Shown here one piece after another: positions 1 through 10,896 of a stretch of DNA of 64,000 nt. Each line of letters starts with the position of its first letter. The first letter of the stretch is position 1. The translations under genes and the position numbers were made by a program. The notes beneath the pieces are model-generated. The model was not told the DNA's origin and searched no databases. It was given only the letters and a program-made list of their open reading frames with translations. This DNA comes from Hermodice carunculata. Lineage: Eukaryota; Annelida; Polychaeta; Eunicida; Amphinomidae. The stretch covers positions 74,181,100 through 74,245,099 of the forward strand of contig OZ026620.1 of the NCBI GenBank assembly GCA_964020975.1. The letters run 5' to 3'.

Positions 1-600
1 ATTGCAAAAATGTACAGTGTTACAATACCCACAATTTAAGTCCAACATGATTAGAATTGGATGGAAATTGGCCGCGTTATGGCTGGTTGAAACTTTCAAA
101 GGTCCAGATGACATTGACCTTTAACTTTTTGGGGTCACATGTGATTTTCAAAATGTGCAGTGTTGCAAAAGCTACAATTTGAACCAAACATGATCAAAAT
201 TGGATAAAAATTGACCAAGTTATGGCTAGAAGAAAGCCGCCATCGAAAGTGGCCTTTGACCTTGAAATGACCTTTGACCTTTAGATGACCTCTACCTGAA
301 GTGAACCTTCACCTCAAAAATGACACCTTGGCCTAAAACTGACCTTTGACCTTGACATGACCTTGACATTTGAGATGGCCTTTACCTTGCTATGATCAAA
401 CTCCTATACACTCGGAACCATATCTACTATAGTATATAAAATATTGAAGATTTAAAACTTTAATTAGCCCTCATTTGCATAATTTTGAAAAGCGTGACCT
501 CTCATTACAAAAAAAGCCAGACTTCATCTATAGAAGTATAACTTTGCCAAGTTTGGAGTTCTACGTGTAATACTTTTTAAATAAAATGTCGGACAAACTT
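1..600. repeat. AGGTCA-rich dispersed repeat, copy 1
   Basis: This block and 1480-2034 are diverged copies of one family. Both hold the order 'tgcagtgttgca', 'gaccttt', 'ggtcacatg', 'ccctaatttgcataattttcaaa' (slightly altered here), a 'gccaagtttggagtt' block, 'atgtcggacaaa', and then a GAAA run. The strand 268-360 is dense in TGACCT half-sites. No coding potential is visible. Family identity is unknown to me; it could be a non-autonomous element or SINE-like repeat. Confidence 0.6.
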
Positions 601-667
601 GTCTGGAAAGAAAGAAAGAAAGAAGGAAGGAAGGAAGGAAGGAAGAAAGGAAGGAAAGAAAGAAAAA

Positions 668-731
<64 letters not shown>

Positions 732-796
732 AAAAAGAAAGAAAAACAATATGTCTGTGTTGGCACACAGACATTAAGAAAGAAAGAAAGAAAGTG

Positions 797-827
<31 letters not shown>

Positions 828-960
828 AAAACAATGTATGTGTTGGCACACAGACATTAAGAAAGAAAGTGAGAAAGAAAGAAAGAAAGAATTCCTAGAA
901 AAACAATATGTCTGTTGGCACACATCCATAAAAAAGAAAAAAGGAAAGAAAGAAAGACAA
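601..960. repeat. GAAA microsatellite interrupted by a recurring hairpin tail
   Basis: Long (GAAA)n runs (about 607-745, 776-828, 860-892, 936-957) alternate with three copies of a short tail containing TATGTCTGTGTTGGCACAC or a decayed form (747-775, 835-857, 905-930). The tail folds: 751-760 pairs with 765-774 around a TGGC loop. The reading frames here are products of the microsatellite only. Confidence 0.8.
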
Positions 961-1479
961 CATTTTTGATAGTATGAAATGGTATATAAACTACCACAGA
1001 CTGTGTCATCATTCTTTTCCATTTCATTCTCATGAACCAAGTAGTCTTCTAAGCATGATACAACTTGTAGACGTCAGCCTATTCATACTTGTGCATGCTT
1101 TGTTTACATTGAACACTGACCTGGCTACCCGTGGCTTATACGATATCCTAACCTTGCAACCTCACTGCAAGGAAAGCTACAGCTTCCTGTGGCTTTCAGT
1201 TGAATCTGTTATGTCTTACCCAATTAATTAATTATGTGTTGTTCCAATGTTCTAAGTTACGTCTTGTCTGTCTTGTGTAAACATGACAAAAGCAGTCACA
1301 CACGGCATTCTGTGTGCTACTCAGGGGCACACATACAGACAAGCATGCTGCCCGTAGTCTGATATCAAACTCTCTTATCTGGGCTAAAAGTATCAATTAC
1401 CAAAGCGGACTCCAGAATCCTGACTGATTCCATCTTTGAAGCCTTTGGTACTTCACATTCCATTACGCTTATGGCTAGT
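961..1479. other. No gene seen
   Basis: Unique-looking sequence. A frame of 85 codons at 974-1231 has no recognisable domain and I do not call it a gene. Confidence 0.5.
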
Positions 1480-1938
1480 TTGAACAAAAAGGCCTGAATG
1501 AGCTTGACCTTTAATCTTTAGGCATTGCATATAAATTACAAAAATATGCAGTGTTGCATACCTACAAGTTGGGTCCAACATGGTTGAAATTGGTTGAAAA
1601 TTGATTGAGTTATGGTTAGATGAAAATTTCAAATGGGAAAATGACATTGACCTTTCACCTTTAGAGGTCACATGTAAATTACAAAAATGTGCAGTCTAAC
1701 CAACATATTAATCGAAGTTGGATTGATTACCTGTACCTATAATATTTTTTGAGATATTCAAGATTTAAATTTTCAAATGGCCCTAATTTGCATAATTTTC
1801 AAAACCGTTGAACCTCTTTACAAAAAGACCAGGCTTTATGTGTGGAAGTATAATCATGCCAAGTTTGGAGTTTCTATGTAAAATGCTTTTCAAATGAAAT
1901 GTCGGACAAATTTGCCTGTAAAGAAAGAAAGAAAGAAA

Positions 1939-1983
<45 letters not shown>

Positions 1984-2034
1984 AATAAAGAATTCCTAGA
2001 AAAACAGTATGTCTGTGTTGGCACACAGACATAA
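1480..2034. repeat. AGGTCA-rich dispersed repeat, copy 2, with hairpin end
   Basis: Second, shorter copy of the family at 1-960. It keeps the 'ggtcacatgtaaatt' and 'ccaagtttggagtt' blocks and ends in (GAAA)n at about 1921-1985, then 'gaattcctagaaaaacag'. Next comes a hairpin with 10-bp arms, 2009-2018 and 2023-2032, and a TGGC loop. The end shared with copy 1 suggests that the microsatellite plus hairpin is the true 3' terminus of the family. Confidence 0.65.
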
Positions 2035-3360
2035 TGATTTATCAGTTTATATCTATTCTGCCCTTTTAGAAGTTCTGGGTGGGTTTTGAGGCAATGAATA
2101 CTATTTTATCATTTATTTTGGCAAATTTTACAAAAATATATCAGGAATCCAAGATGGCGGCCACGGTACCGGACCTTGAATGACATTGCAGTATTTTAAG
2201 CATCAAAAAATCCAAAGAGTGACAAACACCTACGCTGTGGTGAAAAGTATACTAACAATTGTTGCCTAGTTATGAAATAATGTACCTGTATATCTGCACT
2301 TGTTTCTTTACAAACCTAGTTCCAAGTCAATGCCGCATAGGACCTTATTAACATCTTTGCATTGTCACATTTTTAGGACACATTTGTGTCATCAATGTTA
2401 AGTGACTATCGATTTGTATATAATTTGCCTGTTTAGAAGTTGTTTGGTGGGTTTTGAGGCAAAGAAAACTATTTCTGGGACAGATAACATCGGTTTTTCA
2501 TGAAAATGCCAAAAATCTAAGATGGCGGCCAAATCACGTGACTTTGAATGACTTTGAAGTATCTAAGCATAAAAATTTCGAAGAGCGACTGATAACTTGG
2601 CTGTGGTAAAAATCTAAGAACATTTTTTGTGTGGTAATGAAATAATGTACCTGTATGAGTTCACTTGCTTTTTATAAACCTACTTCCAAGTCAATGCTGC
2701 ACGGGCTCTCATTAATATATTTGCATTGTCACAACGTTCAGCTGATTACCCTAATCAACTGTTCATTTTCAAGGCAACTCTGTGTCATCAACGTCAAATA
2801 GCTACCTAATTTTATCTGTTCTGCCTGTTCAGACGTTTTTGGTGGGTTTTTGAGGCTAATGCTACTATTTCAAGGACAGATAATGGCCTTTTTTTAACAA
2901 ATATTCAAGATAGCGGCCTTGTCACGTGACTTTGAATGACCTTGAAATACTTTTTTGTGTCAAAAATCCAGAGAATGACTTTTATGTCTTCTGTGGTATA
3001 AGTCTGAAAGCATGTAGTTGTCAGGTCATTGAATAGTATACATGTATGGGCCACTTGCCTTCCATTAAAAAATATAACCAAGTTAAAGCAGGAAATTGCC
3101 TCAAGTACTGAGTGTATTTACACCACAATATGATAATTAAGCAACTCCCATCTTGATGTCAGATGGAAAATTGAATAATTAGTGGCAAAAAATTGCCAAT
3201 TGATATCTATTCTACATTTCTTTTTGACGTTCGGGTATGGCTGGGGGGTGGTGGAAGTAATCAATAATATATAATGGACAATAAAAGCAAAATTCATGAA
3301 AAATCCAAAATAGCGGACGTGTCACGTGACCTTGAAGTGTCCAAAAATCCTGAGACCAGG
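2035..3360. repeat. Degenerate tandem array, units of about 390 bp
   Basis: Four diverged units begin near 2045, 2415, 2810 and 3200. Recurring blocks are 'tagaagttnnnggtgggttttgaggca', 'aagatggcggcc', 'cacgtgactttgaatgac' and 'gtacctgtat'. Units differ by many substitutions and small indels, so the array is old. No coding frame survives across units. Confidence 0.6.
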
Positions 3361-4299
3361 GTATACCGCCCCCCCCCCCCCGAAAAAGTTCGTAAGCAAA
3401 AGACCCTTTGGTACTGGAGTAGGGTTCCATACCCCCCCCCCCCCAAAAAAAAAAAAAAAAAGTAATTTCAGAGTAAGTGCTTACCGCACAAAATCTTGGT
3501 CAAATTTGAGGAAAATGAGGCATGTTTTTTCTTTTTCTTACTTCTAATTTATGTGGCTATTTAAGCCTCTATTCGACACCTCTATAATTTTAACAGAAGA
3601 TGATACGTTAACTTGATCAAAGGCATGGGAGAACATTATTTTGTCATCTCCATATCATACTGTCTACAGATATTTTGGCCTAATGAGCAGCAACTTTAAT
3701 TAAGTTATGTCTGATTATGAACTTGTCACTTTCACCACTTCGTTTGCTTCTGCAGCCTACTTTTCGTCCCCTGTCTTTTGTAAAGTTCGTTGAAGCAGAA
3801 ACACTTATTGACAAAGGCAAAGGAAAGAAGAGCTTACCAATTCTCAAGGACACAGATGCAAGTTTGCCTTGAAAGTTTAAATAAAAACAAAATAAGAACA
3901 ACTGGGTGTCTTCCTTGGAGTCTTTGATATTGATGCTTTGGCTAGTTTTCTTTCAAAATTGCATATGGGGGGGGGGGGGGGGCTTTACAGGAACCCTAGT
4001 CTTGCTTGGTGAAATGCATGCAGGTATTTTCAAAGGGCAAAATGGATATAATTAGTATCCGAATTTTAAAAAATCTTTATTGCAGATGGATGCAAATTCT
4101 AAACTGGTGTGCAAACTCAGGGAGTTACTAGGTGACCATAAGGTACATTTATGTATACTGCCACCTCTAGCGTCTGTGCTTGTTTCATTGAGGGGATTCC
4201 CCTGTAATTTCCCTTGTAGTGCGTGACGTCGCTAAGAGGGCAGCGCTCATCACCAGTTCAGCCGCAGGTGCCCTTCGTCAATTGCACCGCCTATTAATC
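3361..4299. repeat. Poly-C/poly-A tracts, then no gene
   Basis: Poly-C runs at about 3369-3382 and 3432-3444, the second followed by a poly-A run, flank a short segment containing 'aaaagaccctttggtactgg'. This resembles the poly-C repeat at 8483-8850. A poly-G run lies at about 3967-3984. The rest of the interval shows nothing recognisable. Confidence 0.5.
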
Positions 4300-4860
4300 T
4301 TATTCAGGAGTGGAAGGGGAGGGTAATGTATTTTGTTTATAATGAGGCTGGAGCCCAAAGAGTTTAAACTCATGAACAGACCATGCATAGTCTGTTGATA
4401 GGCTAGTATTTATAAATAGATAGATAGTAAAGCCTGACCAAACATGCGTTTTGAAACCGAACCGGGTACTTGGTAGTCGGTACACATTACCGACCCCGAA
4501 CCGGGCACCGTTTGGGTTTGTTATATGCAATTCAAACGTTCCATAAATAAGCTTAGACATTTTAGAATACTCATTTAAAGCCTTATTTAAACAGGGGTTC
4601 ATAGCTGTTACCCTTTTGCACTGGGGCATTACTATTGTTATTGTAATTCAGGCGATTAATGCAACCCATGTGGCGCAAGAATTGCAAAGTAGCGTTTGTT
4701 GCATTGTTTAAAGTGTATACAAGTACGGAAAGTAACCTCAGTGACCTTCTTATTTAACTTGATTGCCAACATTAACAATGATAACCGACCCGATCTTTTA
4801 GTGACTGTAAAAGCCGGAGCCGGGCTTCAATCCTGAAACCTGGTAAACTTGGGTTCGCGC
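4300..4860. other. No gene seen
   Basis: Mixed sequence. A minus-strand frame of 109 codons (4300-4629) shows no domain, and its composition fits chance. Confidence 0.45.
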
Positions 4861-4862
4861 AT

Positions 4863-4938
<76 letters not shown>

Positions 4939-4943
4939 GTAGG

Positions 4944-4976
<33 letters not shown>

Positions 4977-5042
4977 GGATGGATGGATGGATGGCTAGAT
5001 GGATAGACAGATAGATAGACTGACAGACAGACAGACAGACAG
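4861..5042. repeat. GATA/GATG/GACA microsatellite
   Basis: About 28 GATA units with two GGTA variants, then GATG units near 4976-4995, then GACA units near 5020-5042. The order suggests successive point mutation and expansion of one tetranucleotide array. Confidence 0.95.
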
Positions 5043-8000
5043 GTCATTTCAGACCAACATGTCAGGTCAATGATACATAATAAAACAGTCACATTATTAC
5101 CTACACTGTAATTTCTAATTACACATACTAAGTTATACCATAGAACTACTCTATGATAGCTCTGTGAGTACACATAACCCACAACATTGAGAAGTCTATC
5201 ATAGTGTAGTTTCAGCATTGAAAGCAGCGACACGCTACAGGACCATAATCAATATTACACCTTCAAGTCCTAACCTACAGATACACATGAGACGTGCCAC
5301 ACATAGTATGCAGTTTAGTATCAAACATTCCAAAATTCCAATTCCATTGACAGACATTTGTGTACTTTTTACAGCACCACATTGACGCATTATTAAATTG
5401 TCTTCATCTACAACACTATAATAAATCATTAAACACACCTTAAAGTTATAACACACAGCACCACAATAAGTTAAACATCAAAGGAAAAGGATTCAATGCA
5501 GCAGTTCACGTTCGCATATCAAAGGCTGTGCTATAATGGACTGGAGCACTTGTTGGAGCACTTGTCTTAGTACAAATAGTTGGCTCACCTTTTGCACCAG
5601 TCACCAGTAAATCACAGGGAATCACGATATTTCCGCCATTTTGGACAGGCTTGAAACAAAATACACACGTCTGATCAACCAGAATTTCGCGGCAAAAGGA
5701 GTAAATTGCAATCTAATCTTCTTAATGTGACCTCGAATTGATATAAAAAGTTCCGATATTGATCGATACACTTTAGAACTCGCCAAGCTGATCAAGCTGC
5801 AATTGTAGATCAGCGTGGTGGAAAGCGTCAGCTCTTTCTAGTATATATCAAGTTAAAGACTTCTTGAACGACATTAAAATAGGTTCAACATCAAACGACT
5901 GCATATACGTGGTTGGCCTAGAACTGTCACATGACGAAATATCCCCTTAGTTTTCAATTTTATCGCTCACTCTAACAAATGCAAGGCGCTCATAACGTTC
6001 ATTCAGTCAAGCATTCGTGCTGATATACGCGGCCGGGGGGGGGGGGGGCTGGAAAGAGGGTGACTTTGCAACATCTGTGCGTGCAATGGCCACATGTATA
6101 GGGCTTTATTTACAATAGAACATTGTGAATTCATCTGTGCAGTAAATCATTCGTGCCACTGAGATTGGGGAGCGCTGAAAGATTTGAAACGAGGCGCACA
6201 TCTTGACAGCCACCCCACTTCACGTTTGACATGACTTCTCCGTTTCTGTACATACCAACAAGCTGCAACTCGCCATTTTATTCCAAAACCAATTTGTACA
6301 GATAAATGACACTGATAACCCTTTGAAATCCACATATATCCATAGCCACACGCCCGGAATTGTCGCAAATGTCCCACAAAAAAACATTCTGGGCAAAAAG
6401 TCTGACAGCCCAGGGTCCTATTCAAACGGGTATCTCATCCTGAATCAAGTTTGTTCCCTTGCAATAGTCATATGATAACTGTTCTGAATTTTCAATCAGA
6501 TCGTATTCTTCGTATTCATTTGTGTACTTGTTTAAAGCACCACCATTGAATTATTAAATGGTTTTTGTCTACCATACTACAATAAATCATGAAACATGAC
6601 ACAACACACACTTATGTACTTGTTTACAAGACCACATTGCATTATTAAATTGTCTCTATCTACAACACTATAAATAATGAAGCAGATGTCAAAGTTCTAA
6701 CACCCAGCACCACAATAATGCAACCATCCAAAGGAAAAGAAGTCAATGAAGAAGTTTACGTTTGTCAACTACACGGGACTAATTGAGTACTTGGAACAAC
6801 TACGAGTGCACACAGAACTGCTGCCCCCTAAAATTGTAAACCACACAAAGTTGATACGATTACCGTCAAACTTCAAAGTACTTTATGATAACAAATACTC
6901 AGTCAATCATTTTAAACTATGACGTGAAAAGCAAATACTTATGCTTACAATATTACGGATTACATACCCGGCACTTTGTCACCTTCAACACTTCCTGCAC
7001 AAGTACCAAACCAACAATACTGAGTCATATATGCAAATGAACGGCACAACCGTATATTACAAAGAAAAAAAATCCAATTCCAGTTTGAAACCATCATATA
7101 AAATTCCAATAATGCTTTTACTTGACACAGCGTGACATATACGTGTCCTGGCAAGTCTTTCTATAAACATACAACGCACACATGCATAACACCAAAGTTT
7201 TACCAAACAATACATGAAGTTTGAAAAAACTCAATATATTTCATAAACTCTAAGCATGTAAGCGCACTTAATGGCAAAAAGCATGACCCAGTAAACGCGT
7301 TTTCACGAGTTATCTTTTTAGAACGATGCGCACATTTAGTTAGGAGTTCATATAGGTATTTACATTTACATTTTAATATCAAATCAAACTTCTTAATATA
7401 CTTACAGGAACACTAATGCAGTGTCTGCGTTACAACCATGCCATGTAAGTTACAGATATGAAGTGTGCATTGGCCAAATGCACGCACCCTACGTGCCTGT
7501 TACAAATGCGGCTACAACAAAGAACCGCATGAATGAAAAAAAAAAACAGATATAACTCCATCAAATTTCACGTGGGTAAAAATAACGAGTTTCATACTCG
7601 TCAAAAATTGGAAGCAAATCGACGGGAAATGGAGGAGTACTTACTATTAGCTCCCATGTGCCTGTTAATTATGTACAATAGAAAGGGAACATAGTCCCAT
7701 GGCGCCCGCAAGCGGGTAACGTAAACTGAACTCTTCCACTTTCAGTGAACAGCGCCGCCGGTTGACAAGCAGGGGGTCACGCAGCAAGATTCTTCGCCTT
7801 TATATATACGCCGGAACGCGCGGGAAACAGCTGGGTCACAGTCACCGAGGTCGGACAAGTACATGGTAAACCCACAACGAGACAAAGGCGGAAAGGCAGA
7901 AGACAGCGGTGAAGCCAACGCCACACAACAAAGGACAAAAAAAATCAACTGTATTTGACAACGTTCGCATATCAAAGGCTGTGCTGATGTGCTGGAGCAC

Positions 8001-8482
8001 ATGTCTTGGTGCAAATGTCTGACAGACCTTTTGCCACCAGTCATCAGGAAAAGCCAAGCACCGACAATATATCCACCATTTTGGACAGGCATGAAACACA
8101 ATATATACTTCTGATCAACCTGAATTTTGCGGAAAAAGGAGTCAAGTGCAAACTTACCTTCTAAATTCAACCTTGAAGTTATATAAAAAGCTCCGCTATT
8201 GATCGATCCCCTTTAAAACTCGTCAAACTGATCAAGCTGCAACTATAGTATATTTCTAGTCATGTCAAGTTAAAGACTCCTCGAAGGACATTAAAATAGG
8301 TCACGCATCATACGTCTGCATAAACGTGATTGGTCTAGAACTGTCACATGAATAAATATTCCCTTCGTTTTCAATTGTATTGCTTATCTTGTAGTCTACA
8401 ATTATCTCCTGCCTTTGCTGCAATAAATTTTGAATTGATATCCTGATGCAGCACATTATGTGCCTGGAAGGCAAATAGGATG
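5043..8482. repeat. Old duplicated segments, no gene
   Basis: Two long related blocks, about 5503-6000 and 7964-8385, share 'cgcatatcaaaggctgtgct', 'ccattttggacaggc', 'ttgatcgat' and 'ctgatcaagctgcaa'. A second repeated block containing 'caccacat', 'attattaaat' and 'acaataaatcat' occurs near 5360, 6525 and 6610. The copies are clearly diverged. A poly-G run lies at about 6034-6049. I see no domain in any frame. Confidence 0.55.
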
Positions 8483-8850
8483 TTGCCCCCCCCCCCCCCC
8501 CCCCCCCGAGGGTACTTCCTATACCTTGCTCTACGGGTAGGCGCCGCGGAAAAGACCCCCTATTTTTGGTACTTGTCGCTCTCTAAGACCCCCCTTTTTC
8601 CTGCTTGTAGCTCTAAAAGACCCCCCTTTTTTGCTTGTCTCACCCAAAGACCCCTGTGTTTTTCAATTCCTGTCTCCAAATTGCCCCAAAATACACCAAA
8701 TTTTATGTAAAATTTCATTTTTTTTTTCAATACAAGCTCCAAAAGACCCCCCATTTTCACATTGGTTCCGCTCCCGTTGGGTCCGGGTTTTGTACCCTCG
8801 GTGGAGCCTACCCACCAAAAATTCCGGGGAGTACCCCCCCCCCCCCGGGG
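8483..8850. repeat. Poly-C-flanked repeat with repeated 'aaaagacccccc' motif
   Basis: Bounded on the left by a long C run followed by 'gagggtac' and on the right by 'gtaccctcggtgg' and 'gagtacccccc'. Inside, the motif aaaGACCCCCcttttt recurs at least five times. Frames across it are Pro-rich by composition and not a gene. A short related piece lies at 3361-3445. Confidence 0.55.
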
Positions 8851-9360
8851 TTGCCCCATCAGCCTTATGAAAGCAGGCAACGTTGTTTGGATGAGTTACA
8901 TTTAATGCACAAATGTTGTGATCACGACCTGCTGCCGGTGCCCGTTCCACATAATAACCAGGTGAAAACAAAATTTGCATGATGGTTTATTTTTCTGAAA
9001 ATACCGCTGAAACGAAGCTCTTCCTTTTTACATTGTTATCACAAAACACGGACACATCCCATGTGCCTCTCCCTTGATGATAACACTGGTTAAAAAGTAC
9101 GTACTGCATCACGCTGCAGCAGATTTCAGCTGCAAGATTACAAACATTTGAAAACTCCCGTATGTATGCCTTCTATTTTCTTTACAATTATACGAAAATA
9201 TTGCATATTCATACATACAACAATTCGCGTCGTGACCAATTTATAATATAGATACTCATTTGTAGGAAAATATATTTGATAGCAGAAAAGTAAATAAACC
9301 TGCGCATATTACGGATACTGATTAGACAATACAAACATATACGTTATTTCCGCCAGAACA
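8851..9360. other. No gene seen; left flank of the Polinton
   Basis: AT-rich sequence with no recognisable frame or repeat, ending next to the target duplication at 9361. Confidence 0.5.
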
Positions 9361-9366
9361 GCTTAT
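9361..9366. repeat. Left target-site duplication, GCTTAT
   Basis: GCTTAT immediately precedes the left inverted repeat and recurs exactly at 26275-26280 after the right one. Six base pairs is the known Polinton target duplication length. Confidence 0.9.
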
Positions 9367-9987
9367 ACTACATGTATGTCCGTATGGCTGCAATTTTCCC
9401 CCCATAAGTATTAGGTAGATTTTATGGTCACAATGTTCCCCCCATAAGGTAGATTTGGCCCGTTTGGGGGGGGGGGACGTTTCTAAAAATAGGTTTATGA
9501 CTGTATAGGGGTACGATTTCTAAAATTAGGTTTATGGCCGTATAGGGGTACGATTTCTAAAATTAGGTTTATGCGTTTTATGATCCATATGGGGACTGTG
9601 TGTTTATAGTTTGACAGATTGATATTGAATTGATCTGATTGATTAAATGGATGGATTCTCCCTATGTCCGTATGCTCTCAATTTTATTGATCTTTGATCG
9701 ATTCAGGGAGGTGATTGGAAATACTAATTGATTTCTGATAGGTGATTGGAAAATAGGGGATGCTGGGGGATCGGTCTGAGGTGATTATAAGTTGGTATTG
9801 ACAAGTCATTGATTGGAAATCTGTGATAGGGGATTGATCTCTATTGATTGATTGGAATTATTGATCAGCTGGCGACATTGCAAGGATTCAGGTGAAAAGC
9901 AGGGGATTTATGAGGGTCTTGCCTCAAAATGAGACCAAAATACATATAAGCTTTCTAAATTTATTTTTAGCATCATTTACACCACCC
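9367..9987 (+). repeat. Polinton left terminal inverted repeat
   Basis: Starts ACTACATGTATGTCCGTATG and matches the reverse complement of the right end. The match runs inward to 'gcatcatttacaccacc' near 9970-9987. Three subterminal copies of a 36-37-bp unit (starts 9477, 9513, 9550) contain TTTCTAAAAWTAGG. Further in lie short, related TGATTG-type repeats (about 9610-9860). Confidence 0.9.
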
Positions 9988-10798
9988 CACAGTTTTAAAC
10001 CTCCACAACTATGTTTATGGCATATAATTATGTTTTTAGCACCACATCACATTTTAAACCCTAACAGGTATATTTTTAGCATAAAGAGTTGCCTAACAAT
10101 ATGAATCTTTGTGGCTAACAATGTATATTTGTTGTGTAAATGTGTGAGCAAGTCTCTCCAACAATATATCGGGGCTGTCCCTGTAAGGGCAGCAAGGAAC
10201 TTTATGCAAACTGGTGCATGTCAAATGAGACACTCTAGTGGTGGATATGTCGAGGGGTGTTCTGGAACTATAACGGGGACAAGTCAGTTATGTTGCCCCC
10301 TCGATTGACAACACTGACTCCGCCCTAAGTCCCTTACCAGTTTTCACCACAGAGCAAAATTCCCAAGACTTGCAAATATGTCTCATGTTTATGTCTGCAA
10401 GAAATTAAATGAGATGGTACTTACCACATTATTGGGCCAATGACAGACTGTGACATTACTGCTTCAAGGTCTTCTCATATACTATGTTTTGAATGCAACT
10501 ATATTGATCTCTAATAGGTTATTGATGATTAATAGGAAGCGCCCTTAGATGGAACTATCTGACTTTTTCATCTCTATTCTAAGACACATTGCAGACATTG
10601 AAGGTCAGGTCCTCGTGTCAAAGAATGGAGCCACTTTTCCCATGATAACAACACAGAAGTATTCACCACACAAAATAAACATGTTCACCACACAAAATAA
10701 ACAATTATTTTCACTTCACAAAATAAACAACTAATTTCACCACACAAAATAAACAATTATTTTCAATACACAAACAAAACAATCAGCATCCAGCTTGA
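9988..10798. other. Polinton leader between inverted repeat and polymerase
   Basis: No recognisable gene. It holds a small tandem repeat at about 10661-10775, five degenerate copies of a 21-26-base unit with core TTCACCACACAAAATAAACA. Frames of 60-70 codons here have no family resemblance. Confidence 0.6.
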
Positions 10799-10852
10799 TG
10801 ACATCAGATTTCTAAAAATAGATTATTGTAGCAGTACAACTGGTATAAAAGG
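10799..10852 (+). promoter_or_regulatory. Polymerase promoter: CRE-like, MEF2-like and TATA boxes
   Basis: TGACATCA (10799-10806), a 5-base gap, CTAAAAATAG (10812-10821), then GGTATAAAAGGAG (10842-10854). The first coding ATG consistent with this TATA is at 10897; an ATG at 10855 lies too close to the TATA box. The same layout, with identical CRE-MEF2 spacing, recurs at 16014-16070. Binding by the named factors is inferred from consensus only. Confidence 0.6.
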
Positions 10853-10896
10853 AGATGTGTCTCTCAAGTGATTCATTCCAAGTGAGGCAAAGCAAC

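Noticed and set aside
524-898. Long frames rich in Phe/Leu/Ser or Lys/Glu/Arg
   Set aside because: They arise from the GAAA microsatellite in several frames.
4772-5233. A 153-codon minus-strand frame
   Set aside because: Mostly Tyr-Leu-Ser-Ile repeats from the GATA microsatellite; the flanks have no domain.
7742-8170. A 142-codon minus-strand frame in the duplicated segment
   Set aside because: The other copy of the segment (5503-6000) does not keep the frame and no domain is visible.
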